The notes beneath the pieces were generated by a model that made no database searches, had not been told where the DNA came from, and worked only from the letters and a program-made list of their open reading frames with translations. DNA of 64,000 nt from Saccharopolyspora erythraea NRRL 2338. GTDB lineage: Bacteria > Actinomycetota > Actinomycetes > Mycobacteriales > Pseudonocardiaceae. The position numbers and the translations under genes are program-made. Location of the stretch: assembly GCF_000062885.1 (NCBI RefSeq), contig NC_009142.1, positions 3,709,584 through 3,773,583 of the forward strand. The letters are read 5' to 3'. Below, piece by piece: positions 42,664-52,122 of this stretch. Within the stretch, counting starts at the first letter, position 1; each line of letters opens with the position of its first letter.

Positions 42664-44469
42664 ATGACCGCAGAACGCATTGCCGAGACCACTGTGGACA
42701 ACACCGTCATCTCCGGTGCCATCAAGAAGGTGTTGGTGGCGAATCGGGGTGAGATCGCGGTGCGGGTGATCCGGGCTTGCCGGGATGTGGGGGTGGGCAG
42801 TGTGGCGGTGTATGCGGAGCCGGATGTGGATGCGGTGTTCGTGCGGTTGGCCGATGAGGCGTTCGGGTTGGGTGGGTCGACGGCGGCGGAGTCGTATCTG
42901 GACATCGGCAAGGTGATCGATGCGGCGCAGCGCTCAGGGGCGGATGCGGTGCATCCGGGTTATGGGTTCTTGTCGGAGAACGCGGATTTCGCGCAGGCGG
43001 TGCTGGATGCGGGTCTGGTGTGGGTGGGTCCGTCGCCGGAGGCGATCCGGGTGTTGGGGGACAAGGTGACCGCGCGGCGGATCGCGTTGGAGGTGGGGGC
43101 GCCGTTGGTGCCGGGGACCGAGGAGCCGGCGTCGGGTGCTGATGAGGTGGTGGCGTTCGCTGAGGAGCACGGGTTGCCGGTGGCGATCAAGGCGGCGTTC
43201 GGTGGTGGGGGCCGGGGGTTGAAGGTGGCGCGCAGCCTGGAGGAGATTCCGGGGTTGTTCGAGTCGGCGGTGCGGGAGGCCGAGGCGGCGTTCGGTCGGG
43301 GTGAGTGTTTCGTGGAGCGGTATCTGGACCGGCCGCGGCATGTGGAGGCTCAGGTGCTGGCGGATCGCCATGGTGGTGTGGTGGTGGTGGGGACGCGGGA
43401 TTGTTCGTTGCAGCGGCGGCATCAGAAGTTGGTGGAGGAGGCTCCGGCGCCGTTTTTGAGCGAGGAGCAGCGGGAGCGGATCCATACCGCGGCGCGGGAG
43501 ATCTGTGCGCGGGCGGGTTATGCCGGTGCCGGGACGGTGGAGTTCTTGGTGGGTGCGGACGGGACGATCTCGTTTTTGGAGGTCAACACGCGGTTGCAGG
43601 TGGAGCATCCGGTGTCGGAGGAGACCACGGGGCTGGATCTGGTGGTCGAGCAGTTGCGGATCGCGGCGGGTGAGCGGTTGTGGTTGCGGGAGGATCCGGT
43701 GCCGGTGGGGCATGCGATCGAGTTCCGGATCAACGGGGAGGATCCGGGGCGGGATTTCCTGCCGGCGCCGGGCACGGTGCGGCGGTTCGTGGTGCCGTCG
43801 GGTCCGGGGGTGCGGGTGGATGCGGGGGTGGAGTCCGGGAGTGTGATCGGGGGGCAGTTCGACTCGTTGTTGGCCAAGGTGATCGTGTGGGGGCGGGATC
43901 GGGCGCAGGCGTTGGCGCGGTCGCGGCGGGTGCTGGCCGAGATGCGGGTGGAGGGGCTGGCCACGGTGTTGCCGTTCCACCGGGCGGTGGTGGCCGATCC
44001 GGCGTTCACCGCCGAGGACGGGTTCGGGGTGCACACGCGGTGGATCGAGACCGAGTTCGACAACACGCTGCCGCCGTTCGACGGTGCGAGCGAGGCCGAG
44101 GCGGGGGTGGGGCGGCGGACGGTGGTGGTCGAGGTCGGTGGTCGTCGGTTGGAGGTGTCGCTGCCGGCTGATCTCACGCCCGCGGCGGCGCCGGCCGGGG
44201 GTGCGGGGCGGCCGCGGCGGCGGTCGGCCGGCGGTGGTGGTGCGGGCTCGTCGGGGGATGCGGTGACCGCGCCGATGCAGGGCACGCTGGTCAAGCTGGT
44301 GGTGGCCGAGGGCGACCGGGTCAGCGCGGGGGACGAGATCGCGGTGCTGGAGGCGATGAAGATGGAGAACCCGGTGCTGGCGCACAAGGACGGCACCGTC
44401 ACCGGACTGACCGCCCAGCCCGGCGCCACCCTCACCCAGGGGAGCACCCTCTGCGAACTCAAGGACTGA
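42664..44469 (+). CDS. Acyl-CoA carboxylase alpha subunit (biotin carboxylase + BCCP)
   Basis: A 601-aa fusion: biotin carboxylase (residues 15-460) with [16 protein letters not shown], the ATP-grasp GGGGRGLK loop, [18 protein letters not shown], then a biotinyl domain with EAMKMENP (Lys566, 35 residues from the C-terminus). It supplies carboxybiotin to PccB. Codon use differs sharply from all neighbours over about 42720-44260: many GAT, CAT, TTG, GTG and GGG codons and very strong strand G-richness, with normal usage returning at both ends. This suggests a recombined or recently acquired central segment. The operon ends at the stem at 44474. Confidence 0.92.
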   Translation: MTAERIAETTVDNTVISGAIKKVLVANRGEIAVRVIRACRDVGVGSVAVYAEPDVDAVFVRLADEAFGLGGSTAAESYLDIGKVIDAAQRSGADAVHPGYGFLSENADFAQAVLDAGLVWVGPSPEAIRVLGDKVTARRIALEVGAPLVPGTEEPASGADEVVAFAEEHGLPVAIKAAFGGGGRGLKVARSLEEIPGLFESAVREAEAAFGRGECFVERYLDRPRHVEAQVLADRHGGVVVVGTRDCSLQRRHQKLVEEAPAPFLSEEQRERIHTAAREICARAGYAGAGTVEFLVGADGTISFLEVNTRLQVEHPVSEETTGLDLVVEQLRIAAGERLWLREDPVPVGHAIEFRINGEDPGRDFLPAPGTVRRFVVPSGPGVRVDAGVESGSVIGGQFDSLLAKVIVWGRDRAQALARSRRVLAEMRVEGLATVLPFHRAVVADPAFTAEDGFGVHTRWIETEFDNTLPPFDGASEAEAGVGRRTVVVEVGGRRLEVSLPADLTPAAAPAGGAGRPRRRSAGGGGAGSSGDAVTAPMQGTLVKLVVAEGDRVSAGDEIAVLEAMKMENPVLAHKDGTVTGLTAQPGATLTQGSTLCELKD

Positions 44470-44473
44470 GCAG

Positions 44474-44512
44474 GCGGGCGCGAGCCGCGCGGGCATAGGC
44501 GGCTCGCCCCGC
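44474..44512 (+). terminator. Terminator of the pcc operon
   Basis: GCGAGCCGC and GCGGCTCGC form the inner 9-bp stem, extended by GCGGG/CCCGC with a one-base bulge, starting 4 bp after the alpha-subunit stop. Confidence 0.65.
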
Positions 44513-44541
44513 TCCGGTGCGGCCGAACGTGGACCGCTCGT

Positions 44542-45057
44542 TCAGACGAACGGGCGGTTCACCTCGCTCACCAGCTCGCCGCGGTGCACCTCGTCGAAGA
44601 CGGCCCGCGCCTTCTCGGCGATCTCCGGCGCGGCCCTGCGCAGCTCGGCCGCGTCGGCATCGCGGATGCCGTCGTCGGCGACCCCGGCCCGATCGAGCAG
44701 GCCGGCGAGGTCGGACAGCTCATCGCGCAGCCACTCGAACGGGCTCGCGGTGAGCCGGTCGCTCCACTCCCGCCGCACGGGCTCGGTGCCCTCGAACCGC
44801 GAGTGGTAGTGGGCCCGGTCGAAGGACTCCGGCGGCGAGCCGACGGCCACGAAGATGTCGGCACGCCACACCGGGCGGTCGATCACGACGCGCTGGGCGG
44901 CGAACTCGGTGCCCTGCCAGTCCTGGCGCTCGCGGATCCGCAGCTCGAGCCGGACGCCGCGCTCCGGCCCCTCGTCCTTCGCGCCGGCGCTGGTGTTCTC
45001 GAAGTGCATGTCGCGGAGGAGGACGCCGACGCGTTCGAAGATGTAGCCGTACAGCAT
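44542..45057 (-). CDS. Uncharacterised conserved 171-aa protein
   Basis: The protein starts YGYIFERVGVLLRDMHFENTS and has alternating strands and charged helices (VRLELRIRERQDWQGTEF, VVIDRPVWRADIFVAVG), with a His/Arg-rich HYHSRFEG. No signal or membrane segment. It resembles actinobacterial proteins of unknown function, but I cannot name a family with confidence. ATG 45057 is the natural start. It is divergent from the broken GNAT gene. Confidence 0.7.
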   Translation of the reverse strand: MLYGYIFERVGVLLRDMHFENTSAGAKDEGPERGVRLELRIRERQDWQGTEFAAQRVVIDRPVWRADIFVAVGSPPESFDRAHYHSRFEGTEPVRREWSDRLTASPFEWLRDELSDLAGLLDRAGVADDGIRDADAAELRRAAPEIAEKARAVFDEVHRGELVSEVNRPFV

Positions 45058-45185
45058 TCGAGCTCCGTTCTGCGCGAAGTCCGGTTGGGCACCATGGTGG
45101 CCCCGGTCGGCTTCGCCCGGTACCGGCAACCGTGCGCCGACCCGATCGTGTGCTGGTCCGCCCCAGCCATCGCTACTCTGCGTCC

Positions 45186-45750
45186 ATGGCTGGTCAACCG
45201 CTGCCACTGCCGCGGATCGACGGCGACGCGGTGTCGTTGCGGGGAGTGGCGCGAGTCCGACATCCCGCGCCTGGTCGAGGCGTTCAACGATCCGGTGATC
45301 GTCGGAACGCTGCTGGACCCGGTGCTGCCGTTCACCGAGGAGCACGCCCGAGCCCGGCTGGAGCGCTTCGAAACCGCGCGCCGCGACCGCGCCGGGGTGA
45401 CGGCCGCGGTCGTCACCGACGGCCCGGCGATCGGGTTGCTCGGACTCACCGGTCTCGACTGGCAGCACGAGTCGGGCACGCTCGGGTACTGGATGCACGC
45501 CGACGGGCGTGGGCGGGGGCTGGCGGCAGCCGGGGTGAACCTGTTCGTCGCGTGGGCCTTCGAAACCCTCGGGCCGGCCCGCGTGGAACTGACCACCTCC
45601 CCTTCCAACACGGCGTCCCGGAGCCTCGCCGCGCGGTGCGGCTTCGTCTGCGAGGGCCGCCTGCGCTCGCACCTGCGAGGGACGGACGGCCGGCGGGACT
45701 CGATGCTCTACAGCCGGCTGCCCGTCGACCCGGTACCGGCGGCCGGGTGA
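45186..45750 (+). pseudogene. GNAT N-acetyltransferase with a frameshift
   Basis: The ATG at 45186 begins a GNAT-like N-terminus (LPRIDGDAVSLR), but the conserved continuation WRESDIPRLVEAFNDPV and the acetyl-CoA region GYWMHADGRGRGLAAAGVNLF lie in another frame. An extra G in the run 45241-45244 (GGGG where GGG would give LREWRES) explains it. The second half alone has no plausible start. The gene is therefore a pseudogene, or a homopolymer error in the assembly. The intact product would be a RimJ/RimL-type acetyltransferase of about 187 aa. Confidence 0.75.
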
Positions 45751-45867
45751 GGATGTCAAGGGACGGGATGTGCCGGTCCCGCCCGGTTCGGCGACACTGT
45801 GTCGCTGCCGCCGGCCGCGGCGGCTGATCGACACTCGCACGAACGCCACCCGGGACGTGGAGGTCGC

Positions 45868-47292
45868 ATGAACGAGCACAGCCGGTCCACCGAACTCGCC
45901 GATCTCCCCGCCGTCGACCTGGTCGCCGGCTACCGCACACGCACGCTCTCACCCGTCGAGGTCGTGGAGTCGGTGCTCGACCGCGTGCAGGCGTGCGAGC
46001 CGCTGCTGTGCGCGACCTACGCCCTGGACCCCGACGGCGCCCGCGCGGCCGCGCGCGAATCGGAGCGGCGGTGGGGCAGGGGAGAGCCGGACGGGCCGGT
46101 CGACGGCGTGCCGGTGACGATCAAGGAGAACATCGCAACCAGGGGCGTCCCCGTCCCGCTCGGCACCGCCGCGACCGAGCGGGTCCCGGCCGCCGAGGAC
46201 GCACCCGCCGCCGCCCGGCTGCGCGAGAGCGGCGCGGTGATCCTGGGCAAGACCACGATGCCCGACTACGGCATGCTCTCCTCCGGCGCCTCCAGCTTCC
46301 ACCACCTCGCCCGCAACCCATGGAACCCCGACCGAACCCCGGGGGGCTCGAGCGCAGGCGCGGGCGCGGCGGCCGCCGCCGGCTACGGGCCGCTGCACGT
46401 GGGCACCGACATCGGCGGTTCCATCCGGCTGCCGGCGGGCTGGTGCGGGATCGTCGGGCTCAAACCGAGCTTCGGCCGCATCCCGGTCGACCCGCCCTAC
46501 ATCGGCCGGGTCGTGGGCCCGATGACCCGCACTGTCGCCGACACCGCGCTGCTGGCCTCCGTGCTGGCTGCGCCCGACGAGCGCGACCACACCGCGCTGC
46601 CGCCCGCCGACATCGACTGGGCGGCGCTGGACGGCGACGCCCGGGGCCTGCGCATCGGCCTGCTGCTCGACGGCGGCGCCGGGCTCCCCGTCGAGCCGGC
46701 CGTCACCGACGCGGTGCGGGCAGCCGCGGAGCGGTTCGAGGCCGCGGGCGCGGTGGTCGAGCCGCTCGCGCCGATCCTGACCAGGGAGATGCTCGACGGC
46801 CTCGACCTCTTCTGGCGCTACCGCGCGTGGAACGACATCAGCGCCCTGCCGGAGCAGCGCCGCGCCCACGTCCTGCCCGACATCGCGGCGTGGGCGGCGG
46901 GTGCGCGGGATGCCTCCGCGGCGCAGGTCTTCCACGGTTTCAGCCAGATGGACGCGATCTCGGCCTCGGCCAACCGGGCGGTGCGCGGCCTGGACTTCCT
47001 GCTCTCTCCGGTCGCCCCGATCCCGGCCTTCCCCGCCGAGCAGGCGTATCCGACCGGTGACTCGCGGCTGCCCATGGAGCACATCGCCTTCACCGTGCCG
47101 TTCAACATGTCAGGCCAGCCCGCGGTCTCGGTCAACTGCGGATACACCCCCGACGGGCTGCCCATCGGCCTGCAGATCGCGGGACGCCGGTTCGACGACG
47201 TCGGGGTGCTGCGGCTGGCGAGCCTGCACGAGCGGATCCGCCCGCCGCAGCGTCCCTGGCCGTCACCCGTCGGCAGCAGGACCGCGGGCTGA
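45868..47292 (+). CDS. Amidase-signature-family amidase
   Basis: The 474-aa protein has the amidase Ser-cisSer-Lys triad: Lys in VPVTIKENIATRG, Ser in TPGGSSAGAGAA and Ser in GTDIGGSIRLPAGWCG. These enzymes hydrolyse carboxamides (for example acyl amides, indoleacetamide or GatA-like targets). GatA function is unlikely because GatB/C are absent. GGAGGTCGC precedes the ATG. It is the first intact gene after the broken GNAT. The substrate is unknown. Confidence 0.9.
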   Translation: MNEHSRSTELADLPAVDLVAGYRTRTLSPVEVVESVLDRVQACEPLLCATYALDPDGARAAARESERRWGRGEPDGPVDGVPVTIKENIATRGVPVPLGTAATERVPAAEDAPAAARLRESGAVILGKTTMPDYGMLSSGASSFHHLARNPWNPDRTPGGSSAGAGAAAAAGYGPLHVGTDIGGSIRLPAGWCGIVGLKPSFGRIPVDPPYIGRVVGPMTRTVADTALLASVLAAPDERDHTALPPADIDWAALDGDARGLRIGLLLDGGAGLPVEPAVTDAVRAAAERFEAAGAVVEPLAPILTREMLDGLDLFWRYRAWNDISALPEQRRAHVLPDIAAWAAGARDASAAQVFHGFSQMDAISASANRAVRGLDFLLSPVAPIPAFPAEQAYPTGDSRLPMEHIAFTVPFNMSGQPAVSVNCGYTPDGLPIGLQIAGRRFDDVGVLRLASLHERIRPPQRPWPSPVGSRTAG

Positions 47293-47420
47293 CGGCCGCC
47301 TCGCGGCGCACCGCTTCGGCGACGTCGTCCGATGCCGCGCCGGCTCGGCGAGTTCGACGTCGATCGGGCCGTCTCCAGCGCCGGCTCGACGGGCTGGAGG
47401 TCCACTTCGGACGGCTGGCG

Positions 47421-48380
47421 TCAGCCGTCGAGCAGCTCGCTGAACCGCCGCAGGTCGACGTTGCCGCCGGAGAGCACGACGCCCACCCGGCCGCGCGCGG
47501 GTGCGCGCCCGGCGAGCAGCGCAGCCAGAGCGGTCGCGCCGCTGGGCTCGACGACGATCTTCAGGCGTTCGAACAGCAGCCGCATCGCCGCGCGGATCTC
47601 GTCGTCGGAGACCAGCACGACCTCGTCGACCAGGCGCCGCACGACCTCGAACGTCAGCTCGCCGGGTGCGGTGATCGCCTGACCGTCGGCGATCGTGCGG
47701 GGCACCGGGATCTCGACCCGGTGGCCGGCCGACAGCGACCGCCGCACGTCGTCACCGGCCTCGGGCTCGACCCCGATCACCCTCGTCGCCGGACTCAGCG
47801 CGCGCACGGCGGTCGCGCAGCCGGAGATGAGACCGCCGCCGCCCACCGGCACCACGAGCGCGTCGAGCTGTCCGGCCTCCTCGACCAATTCCAGCGCAGT
47901 GGTGCCCTGGCCCGCCATCACGTCGTGGTGGTCGTAGGGCGGGACCACCGTCAGCCCGTGCTCGGCGGCGAGCTGCTCGGCGATCTGCCTGCGGTCCTGC
48001 GAGTAGCGGTCGTAGCGGACGATCCGGGCGCCGTACCCGGCGGTCGCCTCGGCCTTGGCGACCGGGGCGTCGTGGGGCATGACGATCGTCGCCGTCGTGC
48101 CCGCCAGCCGTGCGGCCAGTGCGACGGCCTGCGCGTGGTTGCCCGACGAGTACGCCGCGACTCCCCGTTCGAGCCGGGCGGAGTCGAGCCGGGAGATCGC
48201 GTTGTAGGCGCCGCGGAACTTGAACGCACCCACCCGCTGGAAGTTCTCGGCCTTGAGCAGCACCTGAGCGCCGAGCCGTTCGTCGAGGGTCCTGGAGGTC
48301 AGCACCGGTGTCCGGTGCGCGACCCCGCGCAGCCGTTCCGCCGCCGCCTTGACGTCGTCGAAGGTCAGCACATCGCTCAC
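47421..48380 (-). CDS. Threonine/serine dehydratase family PLP enzyme
   Basis: A 319-aa fold-type II PLP protein without the C-terminal ACT domain of biosynthetic IlvA. It has LLKAENFQRVGAFKFRGAYN (Schiff-base Lys), the substrate loop SSGNHAQAVAL and the phosphate-binding VGGGGLISG. It may act as catabolic threonine ammonia-lyase, serine dehydratase or serine racemase. The lack of ACT suggests no isoleucine feedback. GTG start. It converges on the amidase. Confidence 0.87.
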   Translation of the reverse strand: MSDVLTFDDVKAAAERLRGVAHRTPVLTSRTLDERLGAQVLLKAENFQRVGAFKFRGAYNAISRLDSARLERGVAAYSSGNHAQAVALAARLAGTTATIVMPHDAPVAKAEATAGYGARIVRYDRYSQDRRQIAEQLAAEHGLTVVPPYDHHDVMAGQGTTALELVEEAGQLDALVVPVGGGGLISGCATAVRALSPATRVIGVEPEAGDDVRRSLSAGHRVEIPVPRTIADGQAITAPGELTFEVVRRLVDEVVLVSDDEIRAAMRLLFERLKIVVEPSGATALAALLAGRAPARGRVGVVLSGGNVDLRRFSELLDG

Positions 48381-48453
48381 CGAGCACCCCCGTGTGATCG
48401 CCGATGCACCACTGTATTCCGCGGGATGCCGTCGGCACAGGCCCCGGGCGGGG

Positions 48454-49107
48454 TCACCAGGTCCGGTTGTCCGGGCCCCAGCTCTCCGGCAGCCCGGCCG
48501 TGGCCAGGTCGATCGCGCGCTCGACCAGTTCGACCATGCGGTCCAGCTCCCGGCTCGGGTCCGCGCACATGGCCTCCATGCCGATCCGCAGCGCGGCGTA
48601 GACGACGCCTACGAGGATCCGCGGGCGCATGTCCGCGGCGGGGTCGACACCCTCGCGCTCGGCGATCTCGGTGGTCAGCCGCTCCTCGGTGGCCGCGGTC
48701 CGGCGCAGGTTGCCCGCCAGCAGCGCGGGCGTCTTGTTGATCAGGTGCTGGATCCGCAGGAAGCGCCGGACCCCCTCGCTCGTCGCCGAGTCGCGCACCA
48801 TCGCGAGCACCGCGTGCCGGAGGGCGGCCAGCGGCGCCTCCCGGGACGGACGCGCCCGCAGCGCCTCGACCACCAGTTCGTCGAACGCGGCGGCCTTGGC
48901 CAGCGCGATGTCCTCCTTGCCCGCGAAGTAGCGGAAGCACGTCCGGGGCGAGATGTCGACCTGCGCGGCGATCTCGTCGATGGTGGTGGTGTCGTAGCCG
49001 TTCTCCAGGAAGAGGTCCACCCCGGCGTCGATCAGCGCTGACCTGGTGCGCTGCTTCTTGCGGGCGCGGAGGCCGACCTGCTCGGCGGGGACGCTCATGG
49101 CGTTCAT
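48454..49107 (-). CDS. TetR-family transcriptional regulator
   Basis: The 217-aa TetR has an N-terminal HTH (TRSALIDAGVDLFLENGYDTTTIDEIAAQVDISPRTCFRYFAGKE) and a helical ligand domain. It is divergent from the MDR-family oxidoreductase at 49249. A perfect TGTCA-N5-TGACA palindrome lies between them near the promoter, so it probably represses itself and that gene. An alternative start at 49098 removes three residues. Confidence 0.87.
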   Translation of the reverse strand: MNAMSVPAEQVGLRARKKQRTRSALIDAGVDLFLENGYDTTTIDEIAAQVDISPRTCFRYFAGKEDIALAKAAAFDELVVEALRARPSREAPLAALRHAVLAMVRDSATSEGVRRFLRIQHLINKTPALLAGNLRRTAATEERLTTEIAEREGVDPAADMRPRILVGVVYAALRIGMEAMCADPSRELDRMVELVERAIDLATAGLPESWGPDNRTW

Positions 49108-49184
49108 TGTGCCGGACGGCAGTGGACGTCATTGGTCACTCGATGACGAGCGGCACACGATGACCTAAGACACTGGCCGCCATA

Positions 49185-49199
49185 TGTCAGTCGCTGACA
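49185..49199. promoter_or_regulatory. Probable TetR operator between TetR and MDR gene
   Basis: TGTCAGTCGCTGACA is a perfect palindrome (6-bp arms, 3-bp centre), about 50 bp before the oxidoreductase start in the divergent promoter. A related GTCA-N6-TGAC site lies near 49134. Confidence 0.6.
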
Positions 49200-49248
49200 C
49201 TTTATGTATCGTCGGGGACGGCAACCGCACAGCCGCGAAGGAGCGATC

Positions 49249-50265
49249 ATGTCGTACAAGAGCCTGGAGGTCCGCCTGGCCGCCCGTCCCAAGGGATGGC
49301 CGACCGATGAGACCTTCGAGTTCGCCGAGGTCGAGGTCGGCGAGCCCGCCGAGGGGCAGGTGCTGGTCCGCAACCTCGTGATGAGCGTCGACCCGTCGAT
49401 GCGGGGCCGGATGAACGCGGGCAAGTCCTACGTCGAGCCGTTCGAGGTCGGCGAGCCGATGACCGGCGGCGCGCTCGGCGAGGTCGTGTCCTCCCGCGCC
49501 GAGGGCGTGCAGCCGGGCGACCTCGTGGTGCACTGGCAGGGCTGGCGCGAGTACGCGGTCGTCGACGGCAAGCGCACGCTGAAGGTCGATCCCGACGCGG
49601 CCCCGCTCAACGCCTACCTCGGCGTGCTGGGCATGATCGGGATGACCGCCTACGTCGGCCTGGTGGAGATCGCTTCCGTCAAGGAGGGCGACGTCGTCTT
49701 CGTCTCCGGTGCCGCGGGCGCGGTCGGCGCGGTGGCCGGCCAGATCGCCAAGCTCAAGGGCGCCTCCCGGGTGATCGGCAGCGCGGGCAGCGCGGAGAAG
49801 GTCCGCTACATCACCGAGGAGCTCGGCTTCGACGCCGCGTTCAACTACAAGGACGGCCCGGTCTACGACCAGCTCAAGGCCGCCGCGCCCGACGGCATCG
49901 ACGTCTACTTCGACAACGTGGGCGGCGAGCACCTGGAGGCCGCGATCTCGGTGCTCAACGACTTCGGCCGGGTCGCCGAGTGCGGGATGATCTCGCAGTA
50001 CAACAACTCCGAGCCGCAGCCCGGTCCCCGCAACATGACGATGCTGGTGCAGAAGCGGCTCACGCTGCGCGGGTTCATCGTCATCGACCACGCCCACCTG
50101 CGGGACCAGTTCCTGGCCGAGGTCGGCCAGTGGCTGCGCGAGGGCAGGATCCACTACACCGAGACCGTCTACGAAGGACTGCGCAACGCGCCCGAGGCGC
50201 TGCTGGGCATGATGCGCGGTGAGAACACCGGCAAGACGCTGGTGAAGATCGCCGACCGGAGCTGA
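49249..50265 (+). CDS. MDR-superfamily NADP-dependent oxidoreductase (PTGR/CurA type)
   Basis: A 338-aa zinc-free medium-chain reductase. It has an N-terminal GroES-like part (VLVRNLVMSVDPSMRGRMN) and a Rossmann part with VFVSGAAGAVGAVAGQIAKLKG near 155, YFDNVGGEHLEAAI and the C-terminal LVKIA. This layout matches 2-alkenal/curcumin/prostaglandin reductases (leukotriene B4 dehydrogenase-like), which reduce reactive alkenes with NADPH. GAAGGAGCGATC precedes the ATG. The divergent TetR and its operator suggest induction by an electrophilic ligand. Confidence 0.9.
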   Translation: MSYKSLEVRLAARPKGWPTDETFEFAEVEVGEPAEGQVLVRNLVMSVDPSMRGRMNAGKSYVEPFEVGEPMTGGALGEVVSSRAEGVQPGDLVVHWQGWREYAVVDGKRTLKVDPDAAPLNAYLGVLGMIGMTAYVGLVEIASVKEGDVVFVSGAAGAVGAVAGQIAKLKGASRVIGSAGSAEKVRYITEELGFDAAFNYKDGPVYDQLKAAAPDGIDVYFDNVGGEHLEAAISVLNDFGRVAECGMISQYNNSEPQPGPRNMTMLVQKRLTLRGFIVIDHAHLRDQFLAEVGQWLREGRIHYTETVYEGLRNAPEALLGMMRGENTGKTLVKIADRS

Positions 50266-50270
50266 GCGCC

Positions 50271-50302
50271 GGTTCCCCGCCCCCGGCGCGGGGCGGGGAA
50301 CC
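50271..50302. terminator. Terminator between convergent oxidoreductase and TetR genes
   Basis: GGTTCCCCGCCCC and GGGGCGGGGAACC form a perfect 13-bp stem with loop CGGCGC, 5 bp after the oxidoreductase stop and touching the TetR stop. Confidence 0.75.
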
Positions 50303-51066
50303 TACTCGGTCCGTCTGGCGCGCACGAACGCGTCGATGCCGTCGAGGATGCGCTGCAACCCGAACTCGAAGGTGTGCTCGGGGTCCTGCGCCGAACCGTG
50401 CGCCTCGCCCGCCGCGGAGCCGACCCTGGCCGCGGTGGGGAAGCGCGCCGGATCCATGATCCGGTTGAGCAGGGGAGCGTGCGCGTGCCACCACTGCTCG
50501 TCGCTGACCCCGGTCCGCTGCTCGGTCTGCGCCGCCTCCACCGAACGCCGGGCCGCGCCCTCCACGTGCCCCAGCACGAGGCTGAGCATCGAGTCCATCT
50601 CGACCTCGGACAGCCCCAGCCCGGCCACCGCGCCCAGCTCGTAGTCGTACTTGGCGATGACGTTGGGCCCCAGCACCGCGCGACCGGTCGCGACCTGCAG
50701 CATCCACGGGTGCCGGTGGTAGAGCGCCCAGTTCTCGCGCGCGATCCGCTCCAGCCTGCCGCGCCAGTCGCCGTCGGCCTCGGGGCGCGCGGTCTCGCCG
50801 TAGACGGTGTCGAGCATGGCGTCGAGCAGCTCGGCCTTGCCGGGCACGTAGGTGTAGAGCGACATCGTGCCGACGCCGAGCCGCTCGGCGACCCGCCGCA
50901 TCGACAGCGCCGCGATGCCCTCGGCGTCGGCGAGCTCGATCGCGGCGGCCACGATCCGGTCGGCGTCGAGGTCCGACCGCCCCCGGCGCCCGCCCCGCTG
51001 CCGGCTCCGCCACAGCAGGGCCAGGCTGCGGGCGGGATCACCGCCGCCGCTGTACTCCGTCGCCAT
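50302..51066 (-). CDS. TetR-family regulator with TetR_C-type ligand domain
   Basis: About 254 aa. A Gly/Arg-rich lead precedes the HTH (ADRIVAAAIELADAEGIAALSMRRVAERLGVGTMSLYTYVPGKAEL), with a long C-terminal domain of the tetracycline-repressor class (WALYHRHPWML, AGLGLSEVEMDSML). ATG 51066 is preferred because GGGTGG lies 5 nt upstream; ATG 51078 would add four residues. It is upstream of, but 77 bp apart from, the NmrA-like gene. Its target is unknown. Confidence 0.87.
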   Translation of the reverse strand: MATEYSGGGDPARSLALLWRSRQRGGRRGRSDLDADRIVAAAIELADAEGIAALSMRRVAERLGVGTMSLYTYVPGKAELLDAMLDTVYGETARPEADGDWRGRLERIARENWALYHRHPWMLQVATGRAVLGPNVIAKYDYELGAVAGLGLSEVEMDSMLSLVLGHVEGAARRSVEAAQTEQRTGVSDEQWWHAHAPLLNRIMDPARFPTAARVGSAAGEAHGSAQDPEHTFEFGLQRILDGIDAFVRARRTE

Positions 51067-51142
51067 CGGTCCACCCATCGCCGAACAACGTCCGGTACAT
51101 GCTACGGCGGGAGTGGCCGGCGCCCGAAGTGCGGCGCGGTCG

Positions 51143-51943
51143 TCACTCGGCGGGGTGGGTCCGCAGCCATTCCGCCCAGGTGGTCTTGCCCCGGCGTCCG
51201 TCCGGACACGTGATGTGGGTGGCGATCCGGGTCAGCCTGCGGGGAGCGGGCACGGTGACCACCTTCCTGGAGCGGTGCCGGGCGCGCTGCCACTGCTCGA
51301 CGACCTCGGCGAAGGTCAGCACCTCGGGACCGCCGAAGTCGGTGCGGTGCCCGCCCGGGCCCTCCGCGAGGCATTCGACGACGTACTCGGCGAAGTCGCG
51401 GGCGTCGACCGGCTGCGTCGGCAGCGAGGTCGGCAGCGGCAGCACCGGCAGCCGGGTCGCCTTGCCGAGCATCCGGTCGAGCAGCCAGTGGAACTGGGTG
51501 GAGCGCATGATCGACCACGGCACGTCGGCGACGCTGACCAGTTCCTCCGCGGTGTGCTTGAGCCGCAGGTACGGCCCGACCGGGCGGTCGACGCCGACGA
51601 TGGAGATGTAGGCGAAGTGCCCGACCCCGGCGTCGGTCGCGGCCTCCAGCAACCGGGCCGTGCCGTCGACGTCGACGTCGGGCGGACTGCGCCAGAAGTC
51701 GGCGGGCAGCAGGTAACCCCGCTGCGCGGCGGGCGACATGGTGGCCGCGTGCAGCACGACCCGCGCGTCGGCGACCAGTTCGGCAACGCCTTCGCCGGTG
51801 GCCAGATCGCCCTGCACCCACTGCACGTCGTCTTCGGCGCCCGGACGGCGGGTCAGCACCCGCACCCGGTACTTCGGCCTGAGCAACTCGACGAGCTCGC
51901 GCCCGAGATGTCCTGTGCCTCCGGTGACTGCGACGGTCTCCAT
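51143..51943 (-). CDS. NmrA/atypical SDR NAD(P)-binding protein
   Basis: A 266-aa Rossmann protein with VAVTGGTGHLGRELV at residues 4-18, VLTRRPGAEDDVQWVQGDL, VLHAATMS and a PVDARDFAEYVVECL segment, as in NmrA-like and NAD(P)H-binding proteins. A complete Y-x3-K pair is not evident, so redox sensing or epimerase-like roles are possible. It is transcribed divergently from the acyl-CoA synthetase at 52123. Confidence 0.85.
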   Translation of the reverse strand: METVAVTGGTGHLGRELVELLRPKYRVRVLTRRPGAEDDVQWVQGDLATGEGVAELVADARVVLHAATMSPAAQRGYLLPADFWRSPPDVDVDGTARLLEAATDAGVGHFAYISIVGVDRPVGPYLRLKHTAEELVSVADVPWSIMRSTQFHWLLDRMLGKATRLPVLPLPTSLPTQPVDARDFAEYVVECLAEGPGGHRTDFGGPEVLTFAEVVEQWQRARHRSRKVVTVPAPRRLTRIATHITCPDGRRGKTTWAEWLRTHPAE

Positions 51944-52122
51944 GGCACCCCCGAAGCCGGTTCGGCGTTTTGTCCTCACTGTCCCATTGCGCAGTGGGGG
52001 TGGCGACTCGGTTCGGGCCCGCTCGCGGTCAGCCGAATGGTTGACTTCGCAACTTTGCTCACTAGTGTGGGTTCGCATCCGGGCCGTGGGCCGCCGAGGC
52101 CCCGCAGAGCGACGGAGAGCGG

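Noticed and set aside
42934-44496. A 520-codon antisense frame in the carboxylase alpha gene
   Set aside because: It arises from the unusual G-rich codon use on the other strand. The sense protein is a canonical biotin carboxylase.
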